Assembly (NCBI GenBank): GCA_964515905.1
Contig: CAZEWK010000021.1
Coordinates: forward strand, 1 to 51,111
DNA length: 51,111 nucleotides
Direction of reading: 5' to 3'
Source: GCA-2712985 sp964515905
GTDB taxonomy: Bacteria > Pseudomonadota > Alphaproteobacteria > UBA7887
The position numbers and the translations under genes are program-made. Each line of letters opens with the position of its first letter. Within the stretch, counting starts at the first letter, position 1. Below are positions 1 through 8,002 of the stretch, piece by piece. A model generated the notes under the pieces. That model ran no database searches. It was not told where the DNA came from and saw only the letters and a program-made list of their open reading frames with translations.

Positions 1-2
1 CA

Positions 3-425
3 AATAGCATAGCACTTGGATATGCATGGGGTGAAGCTGTTTCGTTTACGCCCTACATTGGCGCCCACTTTATCCTTGCAGCTAAGGGAACTTGCGTGAT
101 GGGAGGAAACTTGCTCGCGTCCGCTGTGGGCACCATTGTGGGAAATCCTTGGACATTCCCATTTATTTGGTTACTAAGTTTTAAGTTAGGTAATTATATA
201 TTAGGGTTTAAGCAGCATGCAGAGATTCCTGCAGATCTCACCATGAGTTACATTTTTGATAGCCCAAGTTTAGTTTTATTGCCGATGATCGCTGGTGGTT
301 TGATACTTGGGACAGGTGCGTGGCTTGTAACCTTTTGGACAGTTCGTCGGGCGGTTGATCGATATCGAAAGATTCGAGAAGCTCGGATTCGTAGACGCAA
401 TTCATTGAGTTTAAAAAAGAGCTAA
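3..425 (+). CDS. DUF2062 domain protein, 5' end outside window
   Basis: The frame is open from the first bases of the window. It reads through a DUF2062-like segment (F-T-P-Y-I-G-A-H, then N-L-L-A-S then V-G-N-P-W-T-F-P) into two hydrophobic stretches and a basic C-terminal tail (R-I-R-R-R). The visible GTG/ATG near position 96 is internal, because the conserved domain starts before it. The protein is probably a small inner-membrane protein of unknown biochemical function. DUF2062 genes often precede pdxJ in alphaproteobacteria, and that order is seen here with a 15-bp gap. The family call rests on motif recognition only. Confidence 0.8.
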   Translation, partial: NSIALGYAWGEAVSFTPYIGAHFILAAKGTCVMGGNLLASAVGTIVGNPWTFPFIWLLSFKLGNYILGFKQHAEIPADLTMSYIFDSPSLVLLPMIAGGLILGTGAWLVTFWTVRRAVDRYRKIREARIRRRNSLSLKKS

Positions 426-440
426 TGAACGTTTTGATTC

Positions 441-1205
441 ATGAATATTGATAGAGTAAGGCTAGGAGTGAATATTGATCACGTTGCGACGGTACGTAAC
501 GCTCGTGGCGGGGGACACCCTGATCCGATTCGAGCGGGCCAGTTGGCGTGGAAAGCTGGTGCAGACGGAATAACTATTCACTTACGGGAGGATCGTCGAC
601 ATATTTTGGATGATGATCTAAATCGCTTGATAGAAACTGTAGATTTACCGTTGAATTTGGAAATGGCATCCACCGAGGAAATGTTAGAAATTGCACTTAA
701 AACAAAACCCACTGCTGTCTGTCTGGTGCCTGAAAAACGTTCTGAATTGACGACAGAAGGTGGCTTAGATATTTCTGTAGGAGGGGACCGTCTTCAAGCA
801 GTGGTGCATCAACTGAAGGCTGTGGATATTCGGGTCGCGGCATTTATAGACCCGGATGAGAATCAAGTCGTATCTGCTTCTACCTTAGGTTTTGACGCGG
901 TAGAACTTCACACAGGTACTTATTGTAATGCAGAAGGTGGGCTGCGTAAGACCGAATTATCCCGCTTACTTTCTGCGGCTAAAATGACTGAAGATTGTGG
1001 TTTATCCTGCCACGCGGGACATGGTTTAGCCTTCAACAATATCTCTGATATTGCCCAGATCCCGGAGATAGTTGAGTTTAATATAGGTCATTTTCTAATC
1101 GGAGAGTCTATTTTCATCGGGTTAAGTAACGCCATAAAAAAAATGCGTGTGTTGATCGATGAGGCACGGAGAGATAACAAATCTAATCGAGGTATAGATA
1201 ATTGA
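441..1205 (+). CDS. pdxJ: Pyridoxine 5'-phosphate synthase
   Basis: PdxJ condenses 3-amino-2-oxopropyl phosphate with 1-deoxyxylulose 5-phosphate to give pyridoxine 5'-phosphate, the last ring-forming step of DXP-dependent vitamin B6 synthesis in the cytoplasm. The 254 residues match the usual length. The N-terminus (L-G-V-N-I-D-H-V-A-T-V-R-N-A-R), the segment G-A-D-G-I-T-I-H-L-R-E-D-R-R-H-I, the E-L-H-T-G-T-Y region and the late G-H-G-L segment are typical. It is the first complete gene of a run continuing through acpS, lepB, rnc and era, so it is probably co-transcribed with them. Confidence 0.97.
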   Translation: MNIDRVRLGVNIDHVATVRNARGGGHPDPIRAGQLAWKAGADGITIHLREDRRHILDDDLNRLIETVDLPLNLEMASTEEMLEIALKTKPTAVCLVPEKRSELTTEGGLDISVGGDRLQAVVHQLKAVDIRVAAFIDPDENQVVSASTLGFDAVELHTGTYCNAEGGLRKTELSRLLSAAKMTEDCGLSCHAGHGLAFNNISDIAQIPEIVEFNIGHFLIGESIFIGLSNAIKKMRVLIDEARRDNKSNRGIDN

Positions 1206-1221
1206 TTGGTAAGTACGTTAT

Positions 1222-1623
1222 ATGATTGTGGGCTTGGGACATGATCTGTGTGATGCCAAAAGAATCGAACGTGTGATAGATCGTTTTGGAACACGATTTT
1301 TGGAAAGGGTTTTTACTAATACTGAGAGAGAAAGATGCTATAGGCAAGTGAGATGCGCAGAATGTTTCGCTCGGCGTTTCTCTGCGAAGGAAGCCTTGGC
1401 AAAAGCTTTGGGGACTGGATTTAGAAAAGGGGTCTATTGGCGTAATATTGAAGTATTTAACCTACCTGGCGGCAAACCATCTCTTCGTTTAACTGGTGGT
1501 GCGTTAGTGCGCCTCAATGAGCTAGTGCCTAGCGGGATGATTTCTCAGTTGGATCTAAGTTTGACGGATGACCGGGGCTTGGCTCAATCTATAGTTATTA
1601 TTTCTGTTAAAAATAGTGTCTAA
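1222..1623 (+). CDS. acpS: Holo-[acyl-carrier-protein] synthase
   Basis: AcpS transfers 4'-phosphopantetheine from CoA to the serine of apo-ACP. The protein has 133 residues, the usual AcpS size. It starts M-I-V-G-L-G-H-D-L with the Mg-binding Asp8, and carries F-S-A-K-E-A with Glu57, the second metal ligand. The ATG lies 16 bp after the pdxJ stop. The 141 bp between acpS and lepB are AT-rich and hold no convincing gene, so lepB might have its own promoter there. Confidence 0.97.
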   Translation: MIVGLGHDLCDAKRIERVIDRFGTRFLERVFTNTERERCYRQVRCAECFARRFSAKEALAKALGTGFRKGVYWRNIEVFNLPGGKPSLRLTGGALVRLNELVPSGMISQLDLSLTDDRGLAQSIVIISVKNSV

Positions 1624-1764
1624 AAGTAGAATATGAGTGTTGGTGATCTTAGATTCCAATTCGATATTCTTTACAAGGGTTTTTATGGTTTTCGTAATTA
1701 CGTGGTTTAGTTTTTCTATGATGTATGGCTGTTGTCCATAAATTAATTAAGGCGGCAATTAAAA

Positions 1765-2541
1765 TTGAAAAAAATAAAAGAGTTCTTTCTAAATAAAAGC
1801 CAAAGTGGAAACGCTTTTTTGGAAACATTTCGTACGGTTTTGTATGCAATGGTCATAGCAGTTTTTATTCGCACCCTTGCCTATGAGCCTTTTAATATTC
1901 CTTCTGGATCGATGTATCCAACACTTATGGTGGGCGATTATCTCTTCGTTTCAAAATTTTCTTACGGTTATAGTCGTTATTCTTTTCCATTTGGGTTCGG
2001 GTTATTTAAGGATAGAATTTGGGAGTCGACTCCAGAGAGAGGTGACGTTGCTGTTTTTAAACTACCACGAGATAATGAAACGGATTATATCAAGCGAATA
2101 GTGGGGCTCCCTGGAGATAAACTGCAGGTACGAGAGGGAATACTTTATATCAATGATGAAATGGTCTCCAGAGAGCGAATAGAAGATTATGAATACAGAA
2201 ATCGATATGGGGAGATAGTCGTCTACGCGCAATATATTGAGACTCTTCCAAATGGGGTGAGTTACAAAGTCTTAGATGCGACACCCTTTCGTCTGGAACC
2301 AGGTAGTTTAGATAATACTTCTATATATGTTGTTCCGGCAGATCACTATTTTGGAATGGGGGACAACAGGGATAATTCCCAAGATAGTCGTGTGTTGAGA
2401 TCTGTTGGGTATATTCCAAAAGAAAATTTAGTAGGTCGTGCGGAGATCTTGTTTTTCTCAACTAATGGGAAAGCACGTTTGTGGCAAATATGGAGATGGC
2501 CGATTTCTGTTCGATATAACCGTTTGGGACAGTTGCTGTGA
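1765..2541 (+). CDS. lepB: Signal peptidase I
   Basis: LepB cleaves signal peptides from secreted pre-proteins at the periplasmic face of the inner membrane. One N-terminal transmembrane segment (about residues 22-40) precedes I-P-S-G-S-M-Y-P-T with nucleophile Ser49. The general-base Lys110 lies in D-Y-I-K-R-I-V-G-L-P-G-D, and G-D-N-R-D-N-S-D-S-R-like box E is present near residue 200. The start is TTG, preceded by an AAGGCGG-like ribosome site. The stop overlaps the rnc start by 4 bp (GTGA), which implies translational coupling. Length 258 is normal for the family. Confidence 0.96.
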   Translation: MKKIKEFFLNKSQSGNAFLETFRTVLYAMVIAVFIRTLAYEPFNIPSGSMYPTLMVGDYLFVSKFSYGYSRYSFPFGFGLFKDRIWESTPERGDVAVFKLPRDNETDYIKRIVGLPGDKLQVREGILYINDEMVSRERIEDYEYRNRYGEIVVYAQYIETLPNGVSYKVLDATPFRLEPGSLDNTSIYVVPADHYFGMGDNRDNSQDSRVLRSVGYIPKENLVGRAEILFFSTNGKARLWQIWRWPISVRYNRLGQLL

Positions 2542-3287
2542 ACAAATACGAGGTAAATATAAATAAAAGTGTCTTGTCAAAAGTGTTTGGACTATTAGAA
2601 ATTAAAGGAAAGCAGTCTGATCTGCTGATGTCAGCGTTGATACATCCGAGTGCACTTAATGGCTCAGATAAGGCGCAGTCTGAGCAACCATCTATTTTTC
2701 AAAGATTAGAATTCCTGGGTGACAGGGTGCTAGGCTTGGTAATTGCAGAAAGTTTGATGGATATCTTTCCAAAGGAAAGTGAAGGAGATTTAGCGCGACG
2801 CTATGCAGTTCTTGTAAGTAAGGAAACTTTAGCTAAAGTCACTTTATCTATTGGTTTGGCACCATTGGTTGTCTATGGGTCCGGTGAAAAAGAAAAGAAT
2901 GGTGCAGATAATGCTTCAACGATGGCAGATGTTTGTGAGGCAGTTATTGGAGCAATATATTTGGATTATGACATAGATACAGCTCGACATTTTATTCAGC
3001 GTAATTGGATAGGCTTAATCTCTGGCCAACACCAACCCCCAAGGGATCCAAAAACCACTTTACAGGAATGGTCTCAGTCACTCGGTCTTGGTTTACCCCA
3101 TTATGAGGTAATATCGCAAGGAGGTCCGGCTCATTCTCCGACGTTTGAAATTAAAGTGAAAATCGAGGGTTTATTCGGGGTTCTTGGTAGCGGTAAATCG
3201 AAACGAACGGGTGAGCGGTCTGCTGCAGAAAACATGTTAACTAAATTGAAAGAAGACGGTCGGATTCCAAATTTAGTTCAGTCCTAG
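2538..3287 (+). CDS. rnc: Ribonuclease III
   Basis: RNase III cuts double-stranded RNA, including rRNA precursors. The N-terminal endonuclease domain has the signature R-L-E-F-L-G-D-R-V-L at residues 56-65 (Asp62) and the second acidic pair in A-D-V-C-E-A (Asp131, Glu134). A C-terminal double-stranded RNA-binding domain starts near residue 170 (P-K-T-T-L-Q-E-W) and ends with the G-S-G-K-S-K-K-type helix (here G-S-G-K-S-K-R). It starts at a GTG overlapping the lepB stop. The lepB-rnc-era order is conserved among proteobacteria. Confidence 0.97.
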   Translation: MNKYEVNINKSVLSKVFGLLEIKGKQSDLLMSALIHPSALNGSDKAQSEQPSIFQRLEFLGDRVLGLVIAESLMDIFPKESEGDLARRYAVLVSKETLAKVTLSIGLAPLVVYGSGEKEKNGADNASTMADVCEAVIGAIYLDYDIDTARHFIQRNWIGLISGQHQPPRDPKTTLQEWSQSLGLGLPHYEVISQGGPAHSPTFEIKVKIEGLFGVLGSGKSKRTGERSAAENMLTKLKEDGRIPNLVQS

Positions 3288-3300
3288 GATTGTATGGGTG

Positions 3301-4194
3301 ATGTCTACCAGATGTATTTTGGTGAGTCTTATTGGCGCTCCCAATGTGGGTAAATCAACATTGTTGAATCGGTTGGTAGGAGCAAAAGTTTCGATAGTTA
3401 CTCCCAAAGTCCAAACTACACGGTCTAGAGTTGTGGGTATTGCTTTGCGTAACACAACACAAATCATTTTTTTTGATACTCCGGGAATTTTCCGGCCAAA
3501 AAAAAGAATGCAGAGAGCTATGGTGGAGGCAGCATGGGCATCTGCTAGCCAATCGGACAAGATCGTCCTTGTCATTGATAGTCAAAAGGGATTGAGCGAG
3601 GAGACATACGAAGTCATTAAAAAACTAAAAAAATTGAAACGCCCGTCGATAGTAATCCTCAATAAAATTGATCTAATACATCCAACAGAATCTCTAGCTT
3701 TGATATCTTCACTAAACGAGGAACAACTATTTACTGATATATTTATAGTTTCTGCACTTACAGGGGAAGGGGTGGATAAGTTCTTAAATAAGTTAGAAGC
3801 TGATGGGTTATTAGGACCATGGTTGTATCCTGAAGACCAGGTTTCTGATGTTCCGGTCGCCATGTTTGCTTCCGAAGTCACACGAGAAAAACTATTCATG
3901 CAACTGCACAATGAATTACCCTATTCCTCAACTATCGCTACTGAGGAATGGATCAACCAAAAAGACGGTAGCGTTCGGATAGAGCAGACAATATATGTGG
4001 AACGTCAAAGCCAGAAATTAATCGTTGTAGGTAAAAAAGGGCAACGCATAAAGTTAATCGGTAAAGCGGCCCGACACGAATTGGAAAGGATTTTAGATAG
4101 ACGTGTACACCTATTTTTACGTGTCAAAGTACGCGAGGATTGGTCCGAGAATCCAGAACATTTCAATAGGATGGGGCTAGACTTCAACGTGTAA
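3301..4194 (+). CDS. era: GTPase Era
   Basis: Era is an essential GTPase that assists 16S rRNA maturation and 30S assembly. The G1 motif is G-A-P-N-V-G-K-S (residues 12-19 from this start), G3 is D-T-P-G, G4 is N-K-I-D and G5 is S-A-L. The C-terminal KH domain contains V-G-K-K-G-Q-R-I-K-L-I-G. ATG 3301 is chosen; an in-frame GTG at 3298 directly before it is possible. It follows rnc by 13 bp. The length of 297 residues is standard. Confidence 0.97.
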   Translation: MSTRCILVSLIGAPNVGKSTLLNRLVGAKVSIVTPKVQTTRSRVVGIALRNTTQIIFFDTPGIFRPKKRMQRAMVEAAWASASQSDKIVLVIDSQKGLSEETYEVIKKLKKLKRPSIVILNKIDLIHPTESLALISSLNEEQLFTDIFIVSALTGEGVDKFLNKLEADGLLGPWLYPEDQVSDVPVAMFASEVTREKLFMQLHNELPYSSTIATEEWINQKDGSVRIEQTIYVERQSQKLIVVGKKGQRIKLIGKAARHELERILDRRVHLFLRVKVREDWSENPEHFNRMGLDFNV

Positions 4195-4291
4195 AGGTAT
4201 GAGTCCGTTAGGAGGTTAAATACTATCGAATGTGTGCATATTTTAAAGCATGTAAAATGGTTTCAATATTCCTAAACAGTGATTGATTAGC

Positions 4292-5038
4292 ATGGACTGG
4301 ACAGACGACGGGATCATATTAAGTTCTCGAAGATATGGTGAGACTTCTGCGATCGTTAGTATCTTAACATGTGAACATGGTCGGCACTCTGGTCTGGTTA
4401 GGGGTGGAGACAGTAGAAGATTAAGGCCGATTTTACAAACGGGAAATATCGTTCGTTGTATATGGCGAGGTCGATTACATGAGAGTTTGGGAAGTTTTAC
4501 CCTAGAACTAAAACATGCAACCGCAGGAATACTGTTAAATGATGCGGTTTTATTAGCGGGCATGAGTTCTGCCTGTGCATTAATCAATGTACTGGTTCCA
4601 GAGAGGGAGAACTACTCGCGAGTTTTCTCTAGTTTAGTAACACTTTTGATCGAAATAGAATCGGATATTTCCTGGCTCAAAGAATACGTTCACTGGGAGG
4701 TACAATTACTTCGTGAATTGGGATTCGGTTTGTCACTAAATAGGTGTGCAGTGACGGGAGAAACTGATGATCTGATCTGGGTTTCACCTAGGACAGGCAG
4801 AGCGGTTTCCCGCCGTCCTGGTCTACCTTATTCAAAACAACTATTGTCTCTGCCAAAATTTTTAATTAGGCAAAGTGAAGCATCTAGTAAGGATTTACTA
4901 CTTGGTTTGTATTTGACGGGCTATTTTCTTAATAAGGCTGCAGTCAGCAGTGGTTGTATATTACCAGCAGCGCGTATACGATTGATAGATACTTTTTCTC
5001 GTATGAACACAACATATTGTGCTGATGGTAATATATGA
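4292..5038 (+). CDS. recO: DNA repair protein RecO
   Basis: RecO works with RecR to load RecA on SSB-coated single-stranded DNA in the RecFOR pathway. The N-terminal OB fold starts M-D-W-T-D-D-G-I-I-L-S-S-R-R-Y-G-E, typical of alphaproteobacterial RecO, which is why ATG 4292 is preferred over the in-frame TTG at 4283. The central helical part follows. The metal-binding Cys set usual in many RecO proteins is not complete here (C-A-V-T-G remains). The gene overlaps parC by 4 bp (ATGA). The 97 bp after era may hold a weak promoter, but none stands out. Confidence 0.93.
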   Translation: MDWTDDGIILSSRRYGETSAIVSILTCEHGRHSGLVRGGDSRRLRPILQTGNIVRCIWRGRLHESLGSFTLELKHATAGILLNDAVLLAGMSSACALINVLVPERENYSRVFSSLVTLLIEIESDISWLKEYVHWEVQLLRELGFGLSLNRCAVTGETDDLIWVSPRTGRAVSRRPGLPYSKQLLSLPKFLIRQSEASSKDLLLGLYLTGYFLNKAAVSSGCILPAARIRLIDTFSRMNTTYCADGNI

Positions 5039-7263
5039 CGGAGTTTTTAGACAGTAAAAGAATCCAGCCTACGCCTTTTGTTGATGCTTTAAGCGACCGA
5101 TATTTGTCGTATGCACTGTCGACGATTACCTCCCGTTCGTTACCAGATGTGCGAGATGGACTCAAACCGGTGCATCGGCGTCTACTTTACGCTATGCGAT
5201 TACTAAGGTTAAGCCCTAACGCAGGTTTTAAAAAGTGTGCGCGAGTGGTTGGAGATGTCATCGGTAAATACCATCCTCATGGTGAAGTTGCCGTTTACGA
5301 TGCTTTAGTGCGCCTTGCTCAAGATTTCTCTGTTCGTTATCCACTAGTTGAGGGACAAGGGAATTTTGGTAACATAGATGGGGATAACGCTGCCGCTATG
5401 CGTTACACAGAGGCGCGTTTGACAGATATTGCCGAGGCAATCCTGCAGGATATCGATGAAGATACAGTTGATTTTCGTGGTACATATGATGGCGAAGACC
5501 GGGAGCCATTAGTCCTTCCTGCAGCATTCCCTAATTTATTGGCAAACGGTGCAAATGGGGTGGCAGTTGGCATGGCTACAAGTATCCCACCTCACAACGC
5601 GGTAGAGCTAATAGATGGGTTAATTTATTTACTGAGAAAACCAAATTCTAGTATTGAAGAGCTCCTTAAATTTGTACCTGGGCCAGATTTCCCAACCGGA
5701 GGAACCATAGTAGAACCTAAGGAGACAATAACCGAATCATATGAAACTGGGCGTGGTAGTTTTCGTTTAAGGGCTAAATGGAGAAAAGAAACACTAACGC
5801 GTGCTCAATATCAAATTGTTGTCACAGAATTACCTTATCAAGTTCAAAAAGCAAGGTTGATTGAAAAAATAGCAGACTTAATAGAAGGTAAGAAACTCCC
5901 GTGGTTAGCTGATGTGGTTGATGAATCGACTGATGATGTCAGGTTAATCTTAGTTCCTCGGGCGCGTAATATAGATGCAGAATTATTTATGCAAGCTGTT
6001 TTCCAACATACCGACCTTGAGGTTAAGATTTCGCTAAATCTTAACGTGCTCGACAAAGATAATATTCCCCGTGTTATGTCTTTGAAGGAGGCGTTAAGGG
6101 CGTTCTTGGAACACCGATTGAGTGTCCTGAATAGACGAACTGAGTATAGAAAAAATAAAATTGAGACGCGCTTAGAGATATTAAATGGGTACTTGATTGT
6201 ATACGTTCATCTTGATGAATTAATAAAAATTATCCGAGAATCAGATAAGCCGGAGAAGGTTATACAAAAACGATGGAAACTTACTGACATTCAAGTTCAG
6301 TCAATTCTGGCTATGCGACTTCGACAGTTGAAGAAGTTGGAACAGATTGAAATTAAAGAAGAACACGACTCATTGTCGCATGAACTGCGTAAGTTAATTC
6401 AACTTCTTAAGAGTAAAATACGGCAGAAAACACTAGTTGAATCAGAATTAAAAAAGCTAAAAAAGCGGTTGGAATCGACTGATATTTCACAACGAAAAAC
6501 AAAGTTTGAAACACTTCGTCCACAGGGGTCGTTAAGTGCACTAGAGATTGTCTCCGAAAAAGAACCTGTGACGATAGTTATTTCTGAAAAAGGTTGGATT
6601 CGATCTATAAAAAATCATCTTGATTCACTAGATAATTTAAAATTTAAAGAGGGCGACGGTTGTCGATTTGTTTTACATGGATATACCAACGATCGCCTTG
6701 TAATGTTGGGCAGCAATGGCCGTTTTTATACTTTGCTTTGTGAGGCGCTTCCAAGCGGAAGAGGTTTTGGCGAGCCGGTAAGGCTAATGGTGGATTTGGG
6801 GAATGAGAACGATTTTGTTTCGATGCATGTATTCAGGCCCGGTGGCACAGTATTAGTTGCTGGATCAGATGGTCGTGGATTCGTTGTTAAAGAGGATGAT
6901 TTAGTTGCTCAAACACGAGCAGGAAAACAAATCTTGAATGTTCCTAAAGGTGTGGTCGCAGTCGCATGTTGTCCTGTTGTCGGTGACACCGTGGCGTCAA
7001 TTGGTGAGAATCATAAGCTACTGCTATTTGGGTTGGAGCAGGTGCCGTCCATGAATCGGGGGCGTGGAGTTATCTTCCAGCGATTTCGGGATGGATTGCT
7101 TAGTGACGTAAAAACATTCCAACTTTCAGAGGGGTTGACCTGGAGATCCGGAGAACGATCTCGTACTTACACAGAGTTGCTGCCCTGGACTGGCAAACGA
7201 GGCCAAAATGGAAGACTGGCACCGCGTGGATTCCCGAAATCCAATAAATTTGGAGTTTACTGA
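5035..7263 (+). CDS. parC: DNA topoisomerase IV subunit A
   Basis: ParC is the DNA-cleaving subunit of topoisomerase IV, which decatenates daughter chromosomes together with ParE (encoded at 30311-32275). The breakage-reunion domain has R-Y-T-E with active-site Tyr124 (Arg123 before it), and the C-terminal beta-pinwheel contains G-R-G-F-type repeats. The length of 742 and the lack of a GyrA box support ParC over GyrA. In the quinolone-determining region the sequence is H-P-H-G-E-V-A-V-Y-D: the position equal to E. coli Ser80 is Val85 and the Glu84 position is Asp89. The start overlaps recO. Confidence 0.95.
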   Translation: MTEFLDSKRIQPTPFVDALSDRYLSYALSTITSRSLPDVRDGLKPVHRRLLYAMRLLRLSPNAGFKKCARVVGDVIGKYHPHGEVAVYDALVRLAQDFSVRYPLVEGQGNFGNIDGDNAAAMRYTEARLTDIAEAILQDIDEDTVDFRGTYDGEDREPLVLPAAFPNLLANGANGVAVGMATSIPPHNAVELIDGLIYLLRKPNSSIEELLKFVPGPDFPTGGTIVEPKETITESYETGRGSFRLRAKWRKETLTRAQYQIVVTELPYQVQKARLIEKIADLIEGKKLPWLADVVDESTDDVRLILVPRARNIDAELFMQAVFQHTDLEVKISLNLNVLDKDNIPRVMSLKEALRAFLEHRLSVLNRRTEYRKNKIETRLEILNGYLIVYVHLDELIKIIRESDKPEKVIQKRWKLTDIQVQSILAMRLRQLKKLEQIEIKEEHDSLSHELRKLIQLLKSKIRQKTLVESELKKLKKRLESTDISQRKTKFETLRPQGSLSALEIVSEKEPVTIVISEKGWIRSIKNHLDSLDNLKFKEGDGCRFVLHGYTNDRLVMLGSNGRFYTLLCEALPSGRGFGEPVRLMVDLGNENDFVSMHVFRPGGTVLVAGSDGRGFVVKEDDLVAQTRAGKQILNVPKGVVAVACCPVVGDTVASIGENHKLLLFGLEQVPSMNRGRGVIFQRFRDGLLSDVKTFQLSEGLTWRSGERSRTYTELLPWTGKRGQNGRLAPRGFPKSNKFGVY

Positions 7264-7459
7264 GTCGCTGATCTAATAACTCGTTATTCAGGTTGGGTTA
7301 ACCGACTATTTCTATTGTTGGGAATTGGTAGAAAGGTATGATGATTTGACCTAGGGAAGTTGGAGAGGGTTAAAAGTAGGTTAACCGCTGATCTCTGTTA
7401 ATGTTTCTTAGTAGCATCGTTGGACCTTGATTCAAATTATTCGTATAGAGGTACCTTGA
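7264..7459. promoter_or_regulatory. Upstream region of TRAP genes with repeated GGTTAACCG boxes
   Basis: This 196-bp gap between parC and the TRAP operon has two copies of the palindromic box GGTTAACC, each followed by G, at 7296-7303 and 7379-7386, 83 bp apart. The string CGCTGATCT also occurs twice (near 7265 and 7385). AATAAC-tc-GTTATT forms an inverted repeat at 7275-7288. These could be operator sites for the TRAP genes, but 8-bp palindromes are short and no regulator gene lies next to them. Confidence 0.35.
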
Positions 7460-8002
7460 GTGGAATTATTGCTTTTGTTTGCCAGAAAAATTGATCGGAT
7501 TAACGATATGATGGGCCGGTGGATTGCCTGGTTAACTTTATTAATGGTCTTGGTGACTGTGGTGATCGTAGTATTGCGATACGGCTTCTCAATAGGGTTT
7601 ATTTGGATGCAAGAATCGGTCCGCTTTATGCATAGTTTTGTGTTTCTTTTATGCGCTGCGTATACCCTTTTACATAATGGACACGTAAGGGTCGATGTGT
7701 TTTACGCAAAAATGAGCCAACGTGGTAAAGCTCGGGTCGATATAATAGGGACGGTCTTTTTTTTAATTCCAGTGTGTTTAGCCATACTTATCTATTCTTT
7801 TGACTATGTTTTAAATTCTTGGAACTCAATGGAAGGATCTTTGGAGGAACGAGGGCTTCATGCAGTTTATTTACTGAAGACTTGTATTTGGATCTTTGCT
7901 GTTTCCATGATTGTTCAAGGTTTGTCCCGGATCATCCACTGCACAGCTATTCTTTCAGGAAGGAGTCATCAAGAGGTGAACGAAAAGGGAGGAGCGTTCT
8001 AG
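7460..8002 (+). CDS. TRAP transporter small permease (DctQ type)
   Basis: This is the small membrane subunit of a tripartite ATP-independent periplasmic transporter. The 180 residues form four predicted transmembrane helices (roughly residues 20-42, 55-75, 95-118, 138-160). The second helix region contains W-M-Q-E-S-V-R-F, a form of the DctQ W-x-E-E-x-x-R motif, and H-V-R-V-D-V follows. The start is GTG at 7460 with an AGAGG ribosome site just upstream. Its stop directly abuts the ATG of the large permease, so the two are coupled. Confidence 0.92.
   Translation: MELLLLFARKIDRINDMMGRWIAWLTLLMVLVTVVIVVLRYGFSIGFIWMQESVRFMHSFVFLLCAAYTLLHNGHVRVDVFYAKMSQRGKARVDIIGTVFFLIPVCLAILIYSFDYVLNSWNSMEGSLEERGLHAVYLLKTCIWIFAVSMIVQGLSRIIHCTAILSGRSHQEVNEKGGAF

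Noticed and set aside
1649..1849. 66-codon minus frame between acpS and lepB
   Set aside because: Overlaps the lepB start and leader, has no motif, and the strand is opposite to the operon.
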